From the NCBI GenBank assembly GCA_017429345.1, contig JAFRPB010000230.1:1-38581 (forward strand): a stretch of DNA of 38,581 nt, written 5' to 3'. The notes beneath the pieces are model-generated. The model saw only the letters and a list, made by a program, of their open reading frames with translations. It was not told where the DNA came from and ran no database searches. Shown piece by piece: positions 24,076-30,696 of the stretch (the first letter of the stretch is position 1; each line of letters starts with the position of its first letter). Source of the stretch: Clostridia bacterium (lineage in GTDB: Bacteria > Bacillota > Clostridia > Oscillospirales > Acutalibacteraceae). The position numbers and the translations under genes are program-made.

Positions 24076-25508
24076 TCCTGCTCTCCGTGTTTATTCTTCA
24101 AATACTCCTCAACGATCTCCCGGTCTTTCTTCGAATACCGGATGCACAGGAACGGGATCAGGTACATCAGCGACCCGAGGGCGGGCAGCAGCATAAAGAT
24201 CGGCCACTGGGCCTTAAAATACTGCGGCGAGGCGACCCGCAGCTCGTCCACGCTCAGCGCGCCGTCGAACTTAAGCGCCGAGAGGATCCGCCCGCACACG
24301 AACAGCTTGATCGAGTCGAGCAGCTTATTCGTGAAATTCTGCGCCGAGAAGCACACGCCCTCGGTGCGCTTGCCCGTTTTATACTCCGCGGAATCCACCG
24401 AGTCGCACAAGATCGTCCGCCCGGCGATGCCGGTGAGGTTGTTGAATACCGAGGCGAAATTCATAATGACCGTCACCGCGGCGAACTTGCCGAGCGAATC
24501 GAAGCCGATGAAGAACGCCAGCACCCGCAGGGCGATATTGCCCGTTTTCGCGATCAGGATCACGTTGCGCATCCCGCCCACGAGAGCGCCGACCTTCGCC
24601 GAGAAGAACTGCGCGGGGATGCCGAGCAGGTTGCTCAGAATCCCGTAGATGAACAGCACCGACTCGCCGGGGATCGTCTTTTTTCCGAGGGTGAGCGTGA
24701 CGCAGTATTTGAAGAAATAGATGTGCGGCACCGCGCCGTCGAAAAAGCTGACGATCTGCGCGAGCAGATACAGGATCATAATTTTATTGTGCCGCAGGTC
24801 GGCGAAGTCCTTCCAGAAGGACTGTTTTTCCTCCGGTACGAACGCGACGCGCTCCTTCGTTTTCGCCGCGAGGGCGGAGAGCAGCTCGCCGCAAAGACCG
24901 AAGAAGAGTCCGTAGAAAATGAACTGGTTCGACTCGGCGATCCCCATGCCCCCGAGTACGCCCATCATCAGCGATACGAGCTCCACCGACGCGGAACCGA
25001 GCCCCGCGCCGATATTCAGCCACTGGGAGACGCGCCCGCGCTCCTCGGAATGCGGGGAGATCAGCGCCATCGTACCCCAGAGGGCGGTATCCTGGAACGA
25101 ATAGACCAGGTCCCACGCGAAGTAGAACACGAGGAACATCGCCATCGCCCACCCGCCGGACAGGCCGAAATTGACGAACATCAGCGCCGAGAGCACGCCG
25201 ATCGCCACGGGCAGCTTGCCGAGATACGGATGCAGCTTCTGCCCGGGCTTGAAGTCCCGCCGGTCGAGCACGACGCCGACGATCGGGTCGTTCAGCGCGT
25301 CCCACACGCGGGAAATGCTCGTGATGTTGCCGACCTTGCCCGCGTCGAGATGCAGGATGTTCGTGCAGAAATAGAAGATCCATTTGCTCACGAGGCTGTA
25401 GGTCATGTTCTGCCCGGCCAGCGCCGTGGCGTAGCATAAAAGCTCCCGATTCGGGACGTATCCCTCCTCGGCCTCGGTGGAGAAAAAGTGTTTGATGGGG
25501 TTTTTCAT
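24072..25508 (-). CDS. MFS sugar transporter, GPH (MelB-like) family (478 aa)
   Basis: About 12 membrane helices. The segment SRVWDALNDPIVGVVLDR (about residues 65-82) is the conserved cation/sugar site motif of glycoside-pentoside-hexuronide transporters, with Asp residues expected to couple cation and sugar. The mid-loop and C-terminal charged tail (KKDREIVEEYLKNKHGEQE) are usual. It likely imports glycosides or oligosaccharides by cation symport, possibly feeding the GH106-like enzyme or glgP pathway; substrate is not determinable. The stop codon lies inside a repeat array. Confidence 0.87.
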   Translation of the reverse strand: MKNPIKHFFSTEAEEGYVPNRELLCYATALAGQNMTYSLVSKWIFYFCTNILHLDAGKVGNITSISRVWDALNDPIVGVVLDRRDFKPGQKLHPYLGKLPVAIGVLSALMFVNFGLSGGWAMAMFLVFYFAWDLVYSFQDTALWGTMALISPHSEERGRVSQWLNIGAGLGSASVELVSLMMGVLGGMGIAESNQFIFYGLFFGLCGELLSALAAKTKERVAFVPEEKQSFWKDFADLRHNKIMILYLLAQIVSFFDGAVPHIYFFKYCVTLTLGKKTIPGESVLFIYGILSNLLGIPAQFFSAKVGALVGGMRNVILIAKTGNIALRVLAFFIGFDSLGKFAAVTVIMNFASVFNNLTGIAGRTILCDSVDSAEYKTGKRTEGVCFSAQNFTNKLLDSIKLFVCGRILSALKFDGALSVDELRVASPQYFKAQWPIFMLLPALGSLMYLIPFLCIRYSKKDREIVEEYLKNKHGEQE

Positions 25509-25538
25509 GCGCTCATCTCCCGTACGGTTGATACCTTT

Positions 25539-25567
25539 ATCGTATCATATCCGACAATAAAATGCAA
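25539..25567 (-). promoter_or_regulatory. Promoter of the GPH transporter gene
   Basis: Minus strand: TTGCAT (25567-25562), 17-bp spacer ending in TGA, TACGAT (25544-25539). Confidence 0.65.
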
Positions 25568-25574
25568 TCCAATA

Positions 25575-25622
25575 CGCAAAAAACGACAGACGGTACGGAA
25601 CATATCCGACGCCTGCCGTTCT
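25575..25622 (-). terminator. Terminator of the secreted repeat protein gene
   Basis: An 11-bp stem (25620-25610 with 25592-25582, two G-T pairs), T-run on the minus strand. It separates the secreted protein gene from the transporter promoter. Confidence 0.8.
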
Positions 25623-25674
25623 TTATGTTTTATTTGGCTTGATTATTCGCTTGTCCGTTCTGATTCCCGGTTTC

Positions 25675-27219
25675 TTATTTCCACTGACCGTAGAAATGGA
25701 CAACCCCCGACGGCGCGGTTTTTGCGACGCTTTCCCCGTTCTCGTACAGTTTGTAGCTGTAGCCAGATGGAAGCTTGCCGTTCGTCAGCGCGACCCACTC
25801 GAGTTTATCGCTGCCAGTCTTTGTCGCAGCCCATTTGCCGTCGTATTCGCGATAAACGCGCCAGCCCGCAAAGGTCTTGCCGGAAACGCTGAATTTGAGC
25901 TGCTCAACGGTTTTCGTTTTCGTCGAGACGCCGTACTTTACTTTCGTAACTGTTCCGCTCGCGGCAGAGGAGGCGGTGGAATGATATTTTACGGTATACG
26001 CGCTTCTGACCCTGAGCGAATAGGTACGCGAGCTGTAAGAGTCTTTTTCGACTACGATATAATACGTACCTTTCTTCAATTTTACCAGGCTTGTATAAAC
26101 TGTTGCCTTCTTCCCGGTGCTCTCCAGACACTTGATCTCATTGAAATCCTTATCGTAAAGCGTGACGTACCAAAAGCTCCATCCCTCGTTAAACGACGTA
26201 TGTTTAAAGGTAAATGAAGCGTAATCGGTCGTTTTCATCACGAATTTATAATAATCCGTGTCATTATCTGTCGCCAGCGAGCCGTTATACGTTTTGTTTT
26301 TCACGATCGTATCTGCCGTCGCACTGGAATCGTTCAATTCGGTCTCCCATATCGAAGATGCGGTAAATGCGACCTGAATTCCATACATGTCTTCGCATTC
26401 CTCCCAACCCTCAACATACACATAATATGTTCCGGCTGGAATTCCGACATAAGCGGATGAAACCGCAGATTTTTTTCCTGAAACGTCGATAGATGTCAAT
26501 TGATTGAATTCAGCGTCGTATAGAGTCACGATCCAAAAAATCTCGTCATCGTTAATGGACGCATGCGTAAATGTCAAACGCGCACAGCCCTTTTCCGTCG
26601 TGGTGAATTTATAATAATCCACATCGTTATCCATATAGAAGTATGTTAAAGCGCCGTTATACTTTTGATTGACCTTGATTTCATCCGCGCGGCTGCCGCT
26701 GTCGTTGTTTTCAGTTTCCCAATCGGTCGCAGCCGTATAGTTTACCTGAACGCCGTATTTTCTGGAAGTCCAGCACATATCTTGTGATCCGATTTTAATA
26801 TAATACGTTCCTTTGGGCAGACCGATTTTTGGGGTAGATACCTTTGATTTTTTCGTCGGGATATCCATTTTATACAGCTTCGTAAATTTAGAAGTATAAA
26901 AAATCAGATACCACGGATCTCCATCATCCCAATTGAAAGAGGTATGTGTGAAATCTATCGAAACGTATCCCTGTGAGGTCAAGGAAAACTTATAAAAATC
27001 AATATCCTCGTCTGTCGCAAGATTATCGGTATATTTCGTGTCTACTTCGATTACCGTTGCCTTTTTCACAGTATCGTTCTGACCCGGCTTTGTCTCAGCC
27101 GCAAACGCCGTGAAGCTGAGCGCCGCACCACAAAGAAGGAATGCAAGGAACAGACAAAGCGTACGGATTTTCCTGCGCGTTTTGTTTTTTTCCGGCGACA
27201 ACCGATAGATGTTTGTCAT
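25675..27219 (-). CDS. Secreted protein with three PPC-like beta-sandwich repeats and an InlB-like C-terminus (514 aa)
   Basis: Signal peptide after a long basic N-terminus (hydrophobic about residues 20-40, cleavage near AFA-AET). Three repeats of about 120 residues (about 45-165, 168-290, 290-410) share a W-E-T-E-x-N-D-S-like start, N-x-x-Y-x-G-x-L, D-x-D-Y-Y-K-F, and P-x-G-T-Y-Y-(I/V)-x-(I/V) strands, like pre-peptidase C-terminal (PPC) domains. The last 100 residues have FAGWRVY...WVAL...YENGE...GVVHFYGQWK, resembling Listeria-Bacteroides (InlB/Flg_new) repeats. It probably acts at the cell surface; ligand unknown. It diverges from an XRE regulator across palindromic operators. Confidence 0.82.
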   Translation of the reverse strand: MTNIYRLSPEKNKTRRKIRTLCLFLAFLLCGAALSFTAFAAETKPGQNDTVKKATVIEVDTKYTDNLATDEDIDFYKFSLTSQGYVSIDFTHTSFNWDDGDPWYLIFYTSKFTKLYKMDIPTKKSKVSTPKIGLPKGTYYIKIGSQDMCWTSRKYGVQVNYTAATDWETENNDSGSRADEIKVNQKYNGALTYFYMDNDVDYYKFTTTEKGCARLTFTHASINDDEIFWIVTLYDAEFNQLTSIDVSGKKSAVSSAYVGIPAGTYYVYVEGWEECEDMYGIQVAFTASSIWETELNDSSATADTIVKNKTYNGSLATDNDTDYYKFVMKTTDYASFTFKHTSFNEGWSFWYVTLYDKDFNEIKCLESTGKKATVYTSLVKLKKGTYYIVVEKDSYSSRTYSLRVRSAYTVKYHSTASSAASGTVTKVKYGVSTKTKTVEQLKFSVSGKTFAGWRVYREYDGKWAATKTGSDKLEWVALTNGKLPSGYSYKLYENGESVAKTAPSGVVHFYGQWK

Positions 27220-27244
27220 GATATAAACCTCCGCAATTTAGAAT

Positions 27245-27317
27245 ATAACACTTTTTAGTGTTATTTAATCATATAATAACACCGTTGATTTATTTTGTCA
27301 ACACTGTTTGGTGCTAT
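27245..27317. promoter_or_regulatory. Palindromic operator sites between divergent genes
   Basis: Site 1: ATAACACT-TTTT-AGTGTTAT (27245-27264), perfect 8-bp arms. Site 2: imperfect copy AACACT-GTTT-GGTGCTAT (27300-27317). A half site ATAACACC is at 27276-27283. Site 1 covers about +2 to +21 of the secreted protein transcript, and site 2 overlaps the edge of its -35 box. The adjacent XRE protein is the likely binder, giving repression of the secreted protein gene and perhaps autoregulation. Confidence 0.75.
27273..27301 (-). promoter_or_regulatory. Promoter of the secreted repeat protein gene
   Basis: Minus strand: perfect TTGACA (27301-27296), 17-bp spacer, TATTAT (27278-27273). Confidence 0.85.
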
Positions 27318-27357
27318 TTTTTACAATATAAGCAAAAACAGGTAAGGACGGAATCAT

Positions 27358-27693
27358 ATGACGTATCATCAACGGTTAAGAGATCTGCGGGAAGATCGGG
27401 ACATGACGCAGCGGGAAGCAGCCGAGAAGCTGTTTCTGCATCTGACGCAGTACCGTCGTTACGAAACGGGGGAACGCGCGATCCCGCTGGAGCTCGCGTG
27501 CGCGGTCGCGGATCTTTACGGCGTTTCGCTTGATTACCTCGCCGGAGTGACCGAGACGGACTTGCGCATCGAGGCGTCCTCGCTTTCCGCGGAGGAAAAA
27601 CAGCTTCTGACATACTACCGGCGTATGAACGCGGAAAACAAGACCAGGCTGAACGAACGCGCCCAAACGCTTCTGTCCCTGCAGAACAAGTAG
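27358..27693 (+). CDS. XRE-family transcriptional regulator (111 aa)
   Basis: A Cro/C1-type helix-turn-helix at about residues 5-60: RLRDLREDRDMTQREAAEKL, then the recognition helix TQYRRYETGERAIPLELACAVADLYGVSLDYL. A short C-terminal helix (about 75-108, SAEEKQLLTYYRRMNAENKTRL) probably serves for dimerisation. AAGGACGG precedes the ATG by 8-9 nt. It diverges from the secreted repeat protein with palindromic sites between, so it probably represses that gene. Confidence 0.9.
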   Translation: MTYHQRLRDLREDRDMTQREAAEKLFLHLTQYRRYETGERAIPLELACAVADLYGVSLDYLAGVTETDLRIEASSLSAEEKQLLTYYRRMNAENKTRLNERAQTLLSLQNK

Positions 27694-27775
27694 CGGAGAG
27701 ACGCTGCGCAGCAGCCATCCCCGAAAGCTCCGCAGCGTTCAAGCAACCGAACGGAAAGCCTTTTATCAAAGAAAA

Positions 27776-27817
27776 AAAACGACAGCTCCGGGAATACCTG
27801 AGGAGCTGTCGTTTTAT
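27776..27817 (+). terminator. Terminator of the XRE gene
   Basis: 14-bp stem AAAACGACAGCTCC (27776-27789) with its complement (27802-27815), T-run. Confidence 0.88.
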
Positions 27818-27830
27818 TGTGATAAAGGGG

Positions 27831-28072
27831 GATTTGTCGAGGAGTTTCCCACGGCGTCGGGCTCACAAATGTAGGGGCGGGCATGACCGCCCGATCTTCT
27901 GCCTAACGGCAGAGATCGCCACCGGCGATCCGCACCCCTTGCGGTGGGAGTGGCATAGCGGAGAAATCGTATATTTTACAACGGATTTAACCATTTTGCA
28001 TTTTTCGCCCGTCCGTAAAGAACGGAGCGGGCGGTCATGCCCGCCCCTACAAATCATCTCCTCGACAAATTC
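27831..28072. mobile_element. MITE-like element with nested terminal inverted repeats
   Basis: Outer inverted repeat: TTTGTCGAGGAG (about 27833-27844) with its complement (28058-28069). Inner inverted repeat: a perfect 24-bp pair (27870-27893 with 28028-28051), starting TGTAGGGGCGGGCATG. The 130 bp between are non-coding by appearance but include an open frame with GEIVYFTTDLTILHF that is conserved in the second copy at the right edge of the window. There is no transposase, so movement would depend on one elsewhere. The element ends 6 bp past the stop codon of the next gene. Confidence 0.85.
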
Positions 28073-28077
28073 AGGAT

Positions 28078-28848
28078 TTACAGCGTCTTCCCTTCCCACT
28101 CCTTCGCGGGCGGCACGTCGAGCAGGGCGGCGACCGTGACGGCGATATCCTTGATCGAGCCTCCCTCGCCCGCCTTGCCCGCTTCGAAGCGCGGTCCGAC
28201 GCAGCAGATCGGGATCGTCATATCCTCGTCGCAGTCCGAGCCGTGGCCTCTGCCGTGGCCGCCGTGATCCGCGGTCAGGATCAGCGTATACCCCTCGGGC
28301 AGGTTCTCATACACCTTTTCGGCGCAGCCGACGGCGTTGTTCACGACCTTGAGATATTCTTCGCTCATCCACCCGTGGTCGTGGCCGCCGAGCTCGTCGG
28401 TCTCGCCGAGATACAGAAACAGAAAATCGGGGCGTTCTTCGTTGATATAGCGGATCGCCGCGTCGGCAAGCAGATTATCGGTGCCCTGCCGCTTGTGCTG
28501 GTTCATGCAGACCGCGGTATGCAGGTGGTCCGGGCGGCTGAGATCGCGCAGCTCCTCCCACGAATAGAAGAAGGCGCATTTCTTCTCGAATTTGTCGAAC
28601 CGGTCGAACATCCCCTCGATGGGGCGCACCTGCGGCACGTAGGTATTCGTCAGAATGCCGTGGCGGTCGGGGTCCACCGAATGAAACAGCGACATATGGC
28701 ACGGCAGCGTGACCGAGGGCAGCACCGTCCGCGCGGAAAGATAGCAGGTGCCGATCTCCGTAAGTCTTCTCGCGAACGGATGACCGCACTGCATAAGGCC
28801 GTCGGGACGCATCCCGTCCACGAGAATGAGTACGACTTTTTCAGACAT
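28078..28848 (-). CDS. Alkaline phosphatase superfamily (type I phosphodiesterase-like) enzyme (256 aa)
   Basis: Metal-site motifs in order: LILVDGMRPDG (residues about 6-16), VLPSVTLPCHMS with a candidate Thr nucleophile (about 40-51), ETDELGGHDHG (about 161-171) and TADHGGHGRGH (about 199-209). This is the nucleotide pyrophosphatase/phosphodiesterase or cofactor-independent phosphopentomutase-like superfamily. There is no signal peptide. It is compact for the family. The ATG at 28848 has GGGAGTGA upstream; a longer frame to 28878 lacks support. Substrate unknown. Confidence 0.82.
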   Translation of the reverse strand: MSEKVVLILVDGMRPDGLMQCGHPFARRLTEIGTCYLSARTVLPSVTLPCHMSLFHSVDPDRHGILTNTYVPQVRPIEGMFDRFDKFEKKCAFFYSWEELRDLSRPDHLHTAVCMNQHKRQGTDNLLADAAIRYINEERPDFLFLYLGETDELGGHDHGWMSEEYLKVVNNAVGCAEKVYENLPEGYTLILTADHGGHGRGHGSDCDEDMTIPICCVGPRFEAGKAGEGGSIKDIAVTVAALLDVPPAKEWEGKTL

Positions 28849-28883
28849 GGATATCACTCCCGGAAATACTATTTTCAATTCTA

Positions 28884-28912
28884 ACTATACCGCGGCGCGC
28901 GCAAAAAGTCAA
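28884..28912 (-). promoter_or_regulatory. Promoter of the phosphodiesterase-like gene
   Basis: Minus strand: TTGACT (28912-28907), 17-bp spacer, TATAGT (28889-28884). Confidence 0.8.
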
Positions 28913-29036
28913 CAGAAAAGCGCGGGGACGGCTGCGCGAAAAACGCGGATTCTCCGCGCGCTCCGTTCTTGTGAATACCGTGTATTTTTTTTCGGCGTCC
29001 GCGCCCGATTTTCGTCATATCGCGCCCGCTTCAAAC

Positions 29037-29065
29037 TTGAAAAACGCCCTTGCGTGTGCTACAAT
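29037..29065 (+). promoter_or_regulatory. Promoter of purA
   Basis: TTGAAA (29037-29042), 17-bp spacer ending in TGC, TACAAT (29060-29065). Confidence 0.85.
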
Positions 29066-29106
29066 ATACATTCGGAAAGAATAAAAATACAGAAGGAGAC
29101 AGCGCA

Positions 29107-30378
29107 ATGTTAACATCTATCGTCGGCATCAACTGGGGCGATGAGGGCAAGGGCCGCATGGTCGACCTGCTCTCCGAGCAGGAGGACATCGTCTGCCGCT
29201 ATCAGGGCGGCAACAACGCCGGGCACACCGTCGTCAACGAGCGCGGCACGTTCATTCTCAATCTCCTGCCCTCGGGCATCCTGCGCCCCGAGGTCGTCAA
29301 CATCATGGGCAACGGCATGGTCATCGACATCAAGCACCTGTGCGGCGAGATCGAAAAACTGCGCGCGGGCGGGATCGACATCTCCCCCGCGAACCTGAAG
29401 GTCAGCGACCGCGCGATCATCTGCATGCCCTATAACGTCGCGCAGGACTGCCTTGAGGAAGAGCGCCTCGCCGACGCGAAATACGGCTCCACCCGCCGCG
29501 GCATCGCGCCGATCTACGGCGACAAATATATGAAAAAAGGCATCCGCATGGGCGACCTTCTGCAGCCCGAGGCGATCGGCGATGAGCTGAAAAACATCCT
29601 CGAATGGAAGAACCTGACGATCGAAAAGGTCTACGGCGCAGATCCCTTCACTTATGAAGACATGCTCGCGTATCTCAAGGACTACGGCGCGCCGCTCAAG
29701 GACTATATCTGCGACGTGGGCGAATATCTCGAGGACGCGATCGCCGCAGGCAAGCGCGTGATGTTCGAGGCGCAGCTCGGCGCGCTGCGCGATATCGATT
29801 TCGGCATTTATCCCTATACCTCCTCGTCCTCGACGATCGCGGCGTACGGCCCCATCGGCGCGGGCGTGCCCGGGCATAAGCTCGACCGCGTGATCGGCAT
29901 TATGAAAGCCTATTCCACCTGCGTGGGCGAAGGCCCCTTCACCGCCGAAATGTTCGGCGATGAGGCGGAAGAGCTGCGCAAAGCGGGCGGCGAATACGGC
30001 GCCGCCACCGGCAGACCCCGCCGCGTGGGCGGCTTCGACGTCGTCGCGTCGAGATACGGCGTGCGCGTGCAGGGCGCGACCGAGATCGCGGTCACGAAGC
30101 TGGATATCCTCTCCTATCTCGACAATATCCCCGTGGTCGTCAGCTACGACGTGAACGGAAAAACCGTCGACCGCTTCCCGACGGGCAAGGCGCTCGCCGA
30201 CGCGAAGCCGAACGTGGAATATCTCGACGGCTGGGGCGAGGATATCACTTCCTGCAGAAAATTCGAGGATCTGCCCGAGAACGCGCAAAAATACGTCAAA
30301 TATCTCGAGAATGCCGTCGGCGCGCCCGTGACCTACGTCTCCGTTGGCGCGGAGCGGGAGCAGATCATTGTGATGTGA
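29107..30378 (+). CDS. purA: Adenylosuccinate synthase (423 aa)
   Basis: Catalyses the GTP-dependent condensation of IMP with aspartate in AMP synthesis. The N-terminal loop GDEGKGR places the catalytic Asp at residue 12, and NNAGHT places His at 40. Further matches include GSTRRGIAPIYGDK, STCVGEGPF and the C-terminal base-recognition segment TGRPRRVGGFD. The IMP-site segment that is usually FEGAQGT is FEAQLGA here (residues 220-226), with Gln shifted one position. This may mark a divergent Clostridial subgroup. The ATG at 29107 follows AAGGAG by about 8 nt. Single-gene unit; no purine riboswitch seen. Confidence 0.95.
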   Translation: MLTSIVGINWGDEGKGRMVDLLSEQEDIVCRYQGGNNAGHTVVNERGTFILNLLPSGILRPEVVNIMGNGMVIDIKHLCGEIEKLRAGGIDISPANLKVSDRAIICMPYNVAQDCLEEERLADAKYGSTRRGIAPIYGDKYMKKGIRMGDLLQPEAIGDELKNILEWKNLTIEKVYGADPFTYEDMLAYLKDYGAPLKDYICDVGEYLEDAIAAGKRVMFEAQLGALRDIDFGIYPYTSSSSTIAAYGPIGAGVPGHKLDRVIGIMKAYSTCVGEGPFTAEMFGDEAEELRKAGGEYGAATGRPRRVGGFDVVASRYGVRVQGATEIAVTKLDILSYLDNIPVVVSYDVNGKTVDRFPTGKALADAKPNVEYLDGWGEDITSCRKFEDLPENAQKYVKYLENAVGAPVTYVSVGAEREQIIVM

Positions 30379-30385
30379 GCTGTCA

Positions 30386-30427
30386 GTCCCGAGTCCCGAG
30401 TCCCGAGTCCCGAGTCCCGAGTCTCGA
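30386..30427. repeat. GTCCCGA heptamer array, five units plus one variant
   Basis: Five exact GTCCCGA units (30386-30420) followed by GTCTCGA, starting 7 bp after the purA stop codon. Same unit and orientation as at 3079-3106. Confidence 0.9.
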
Positions 30428-30461
30428 GGTGTCTGGGCGCCATGCGCAGAGCGGAGAGCTG

Positions 30462-30508
30462 AAAAGAACATCGGAAAACGGCAATGCCGTCCGCCGATGT
30501 TCTTTTTT
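30462..30508 (+). terminator. Terminator of purA
   Basis: A 13-bp stem AAAAGAACATCGG (30462-30474) with its complement (30494-30506), an inner ACGGC/GCCGT stem and a T-run. Confidence 0.92.
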
Positions 30509-30562
30509 ACGGTTCGCCGGGGGAATTTCTAAACATTTGTAAGTTTTTTTCTTTATAAATAC

Positions 30563-30591
30563 TTGAGATTCGCAGATGATTATGCTATAAT
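30563..30591 (+). promoter_or_regulatory. Promoter of glgP
   Basis: TTGAGA (30563-30568), 17-bp spacer ending in TGC, TATAAT (30586-30591). The leader to the ATG is about 100 nt with no recognised riboswitch. Confidence 0.85.
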
Positions 30592-30696
30592 ATATACATC
30601 TGACGAGATTATCCATATTATTTATGGATATTTTGGCAATAATATACAAATAACACAACTTTTCTGCTTATAGCAAATCGCAAACGGAGGGTATTT

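Noticed and set aside
27819..28139. A 106-codon frame spanning the MITE-like element
   Set aside because: The conserved part is explained by DNA conservation of the element; it starts and ends in unrelated flanks and overlaps the neighbouring gene.
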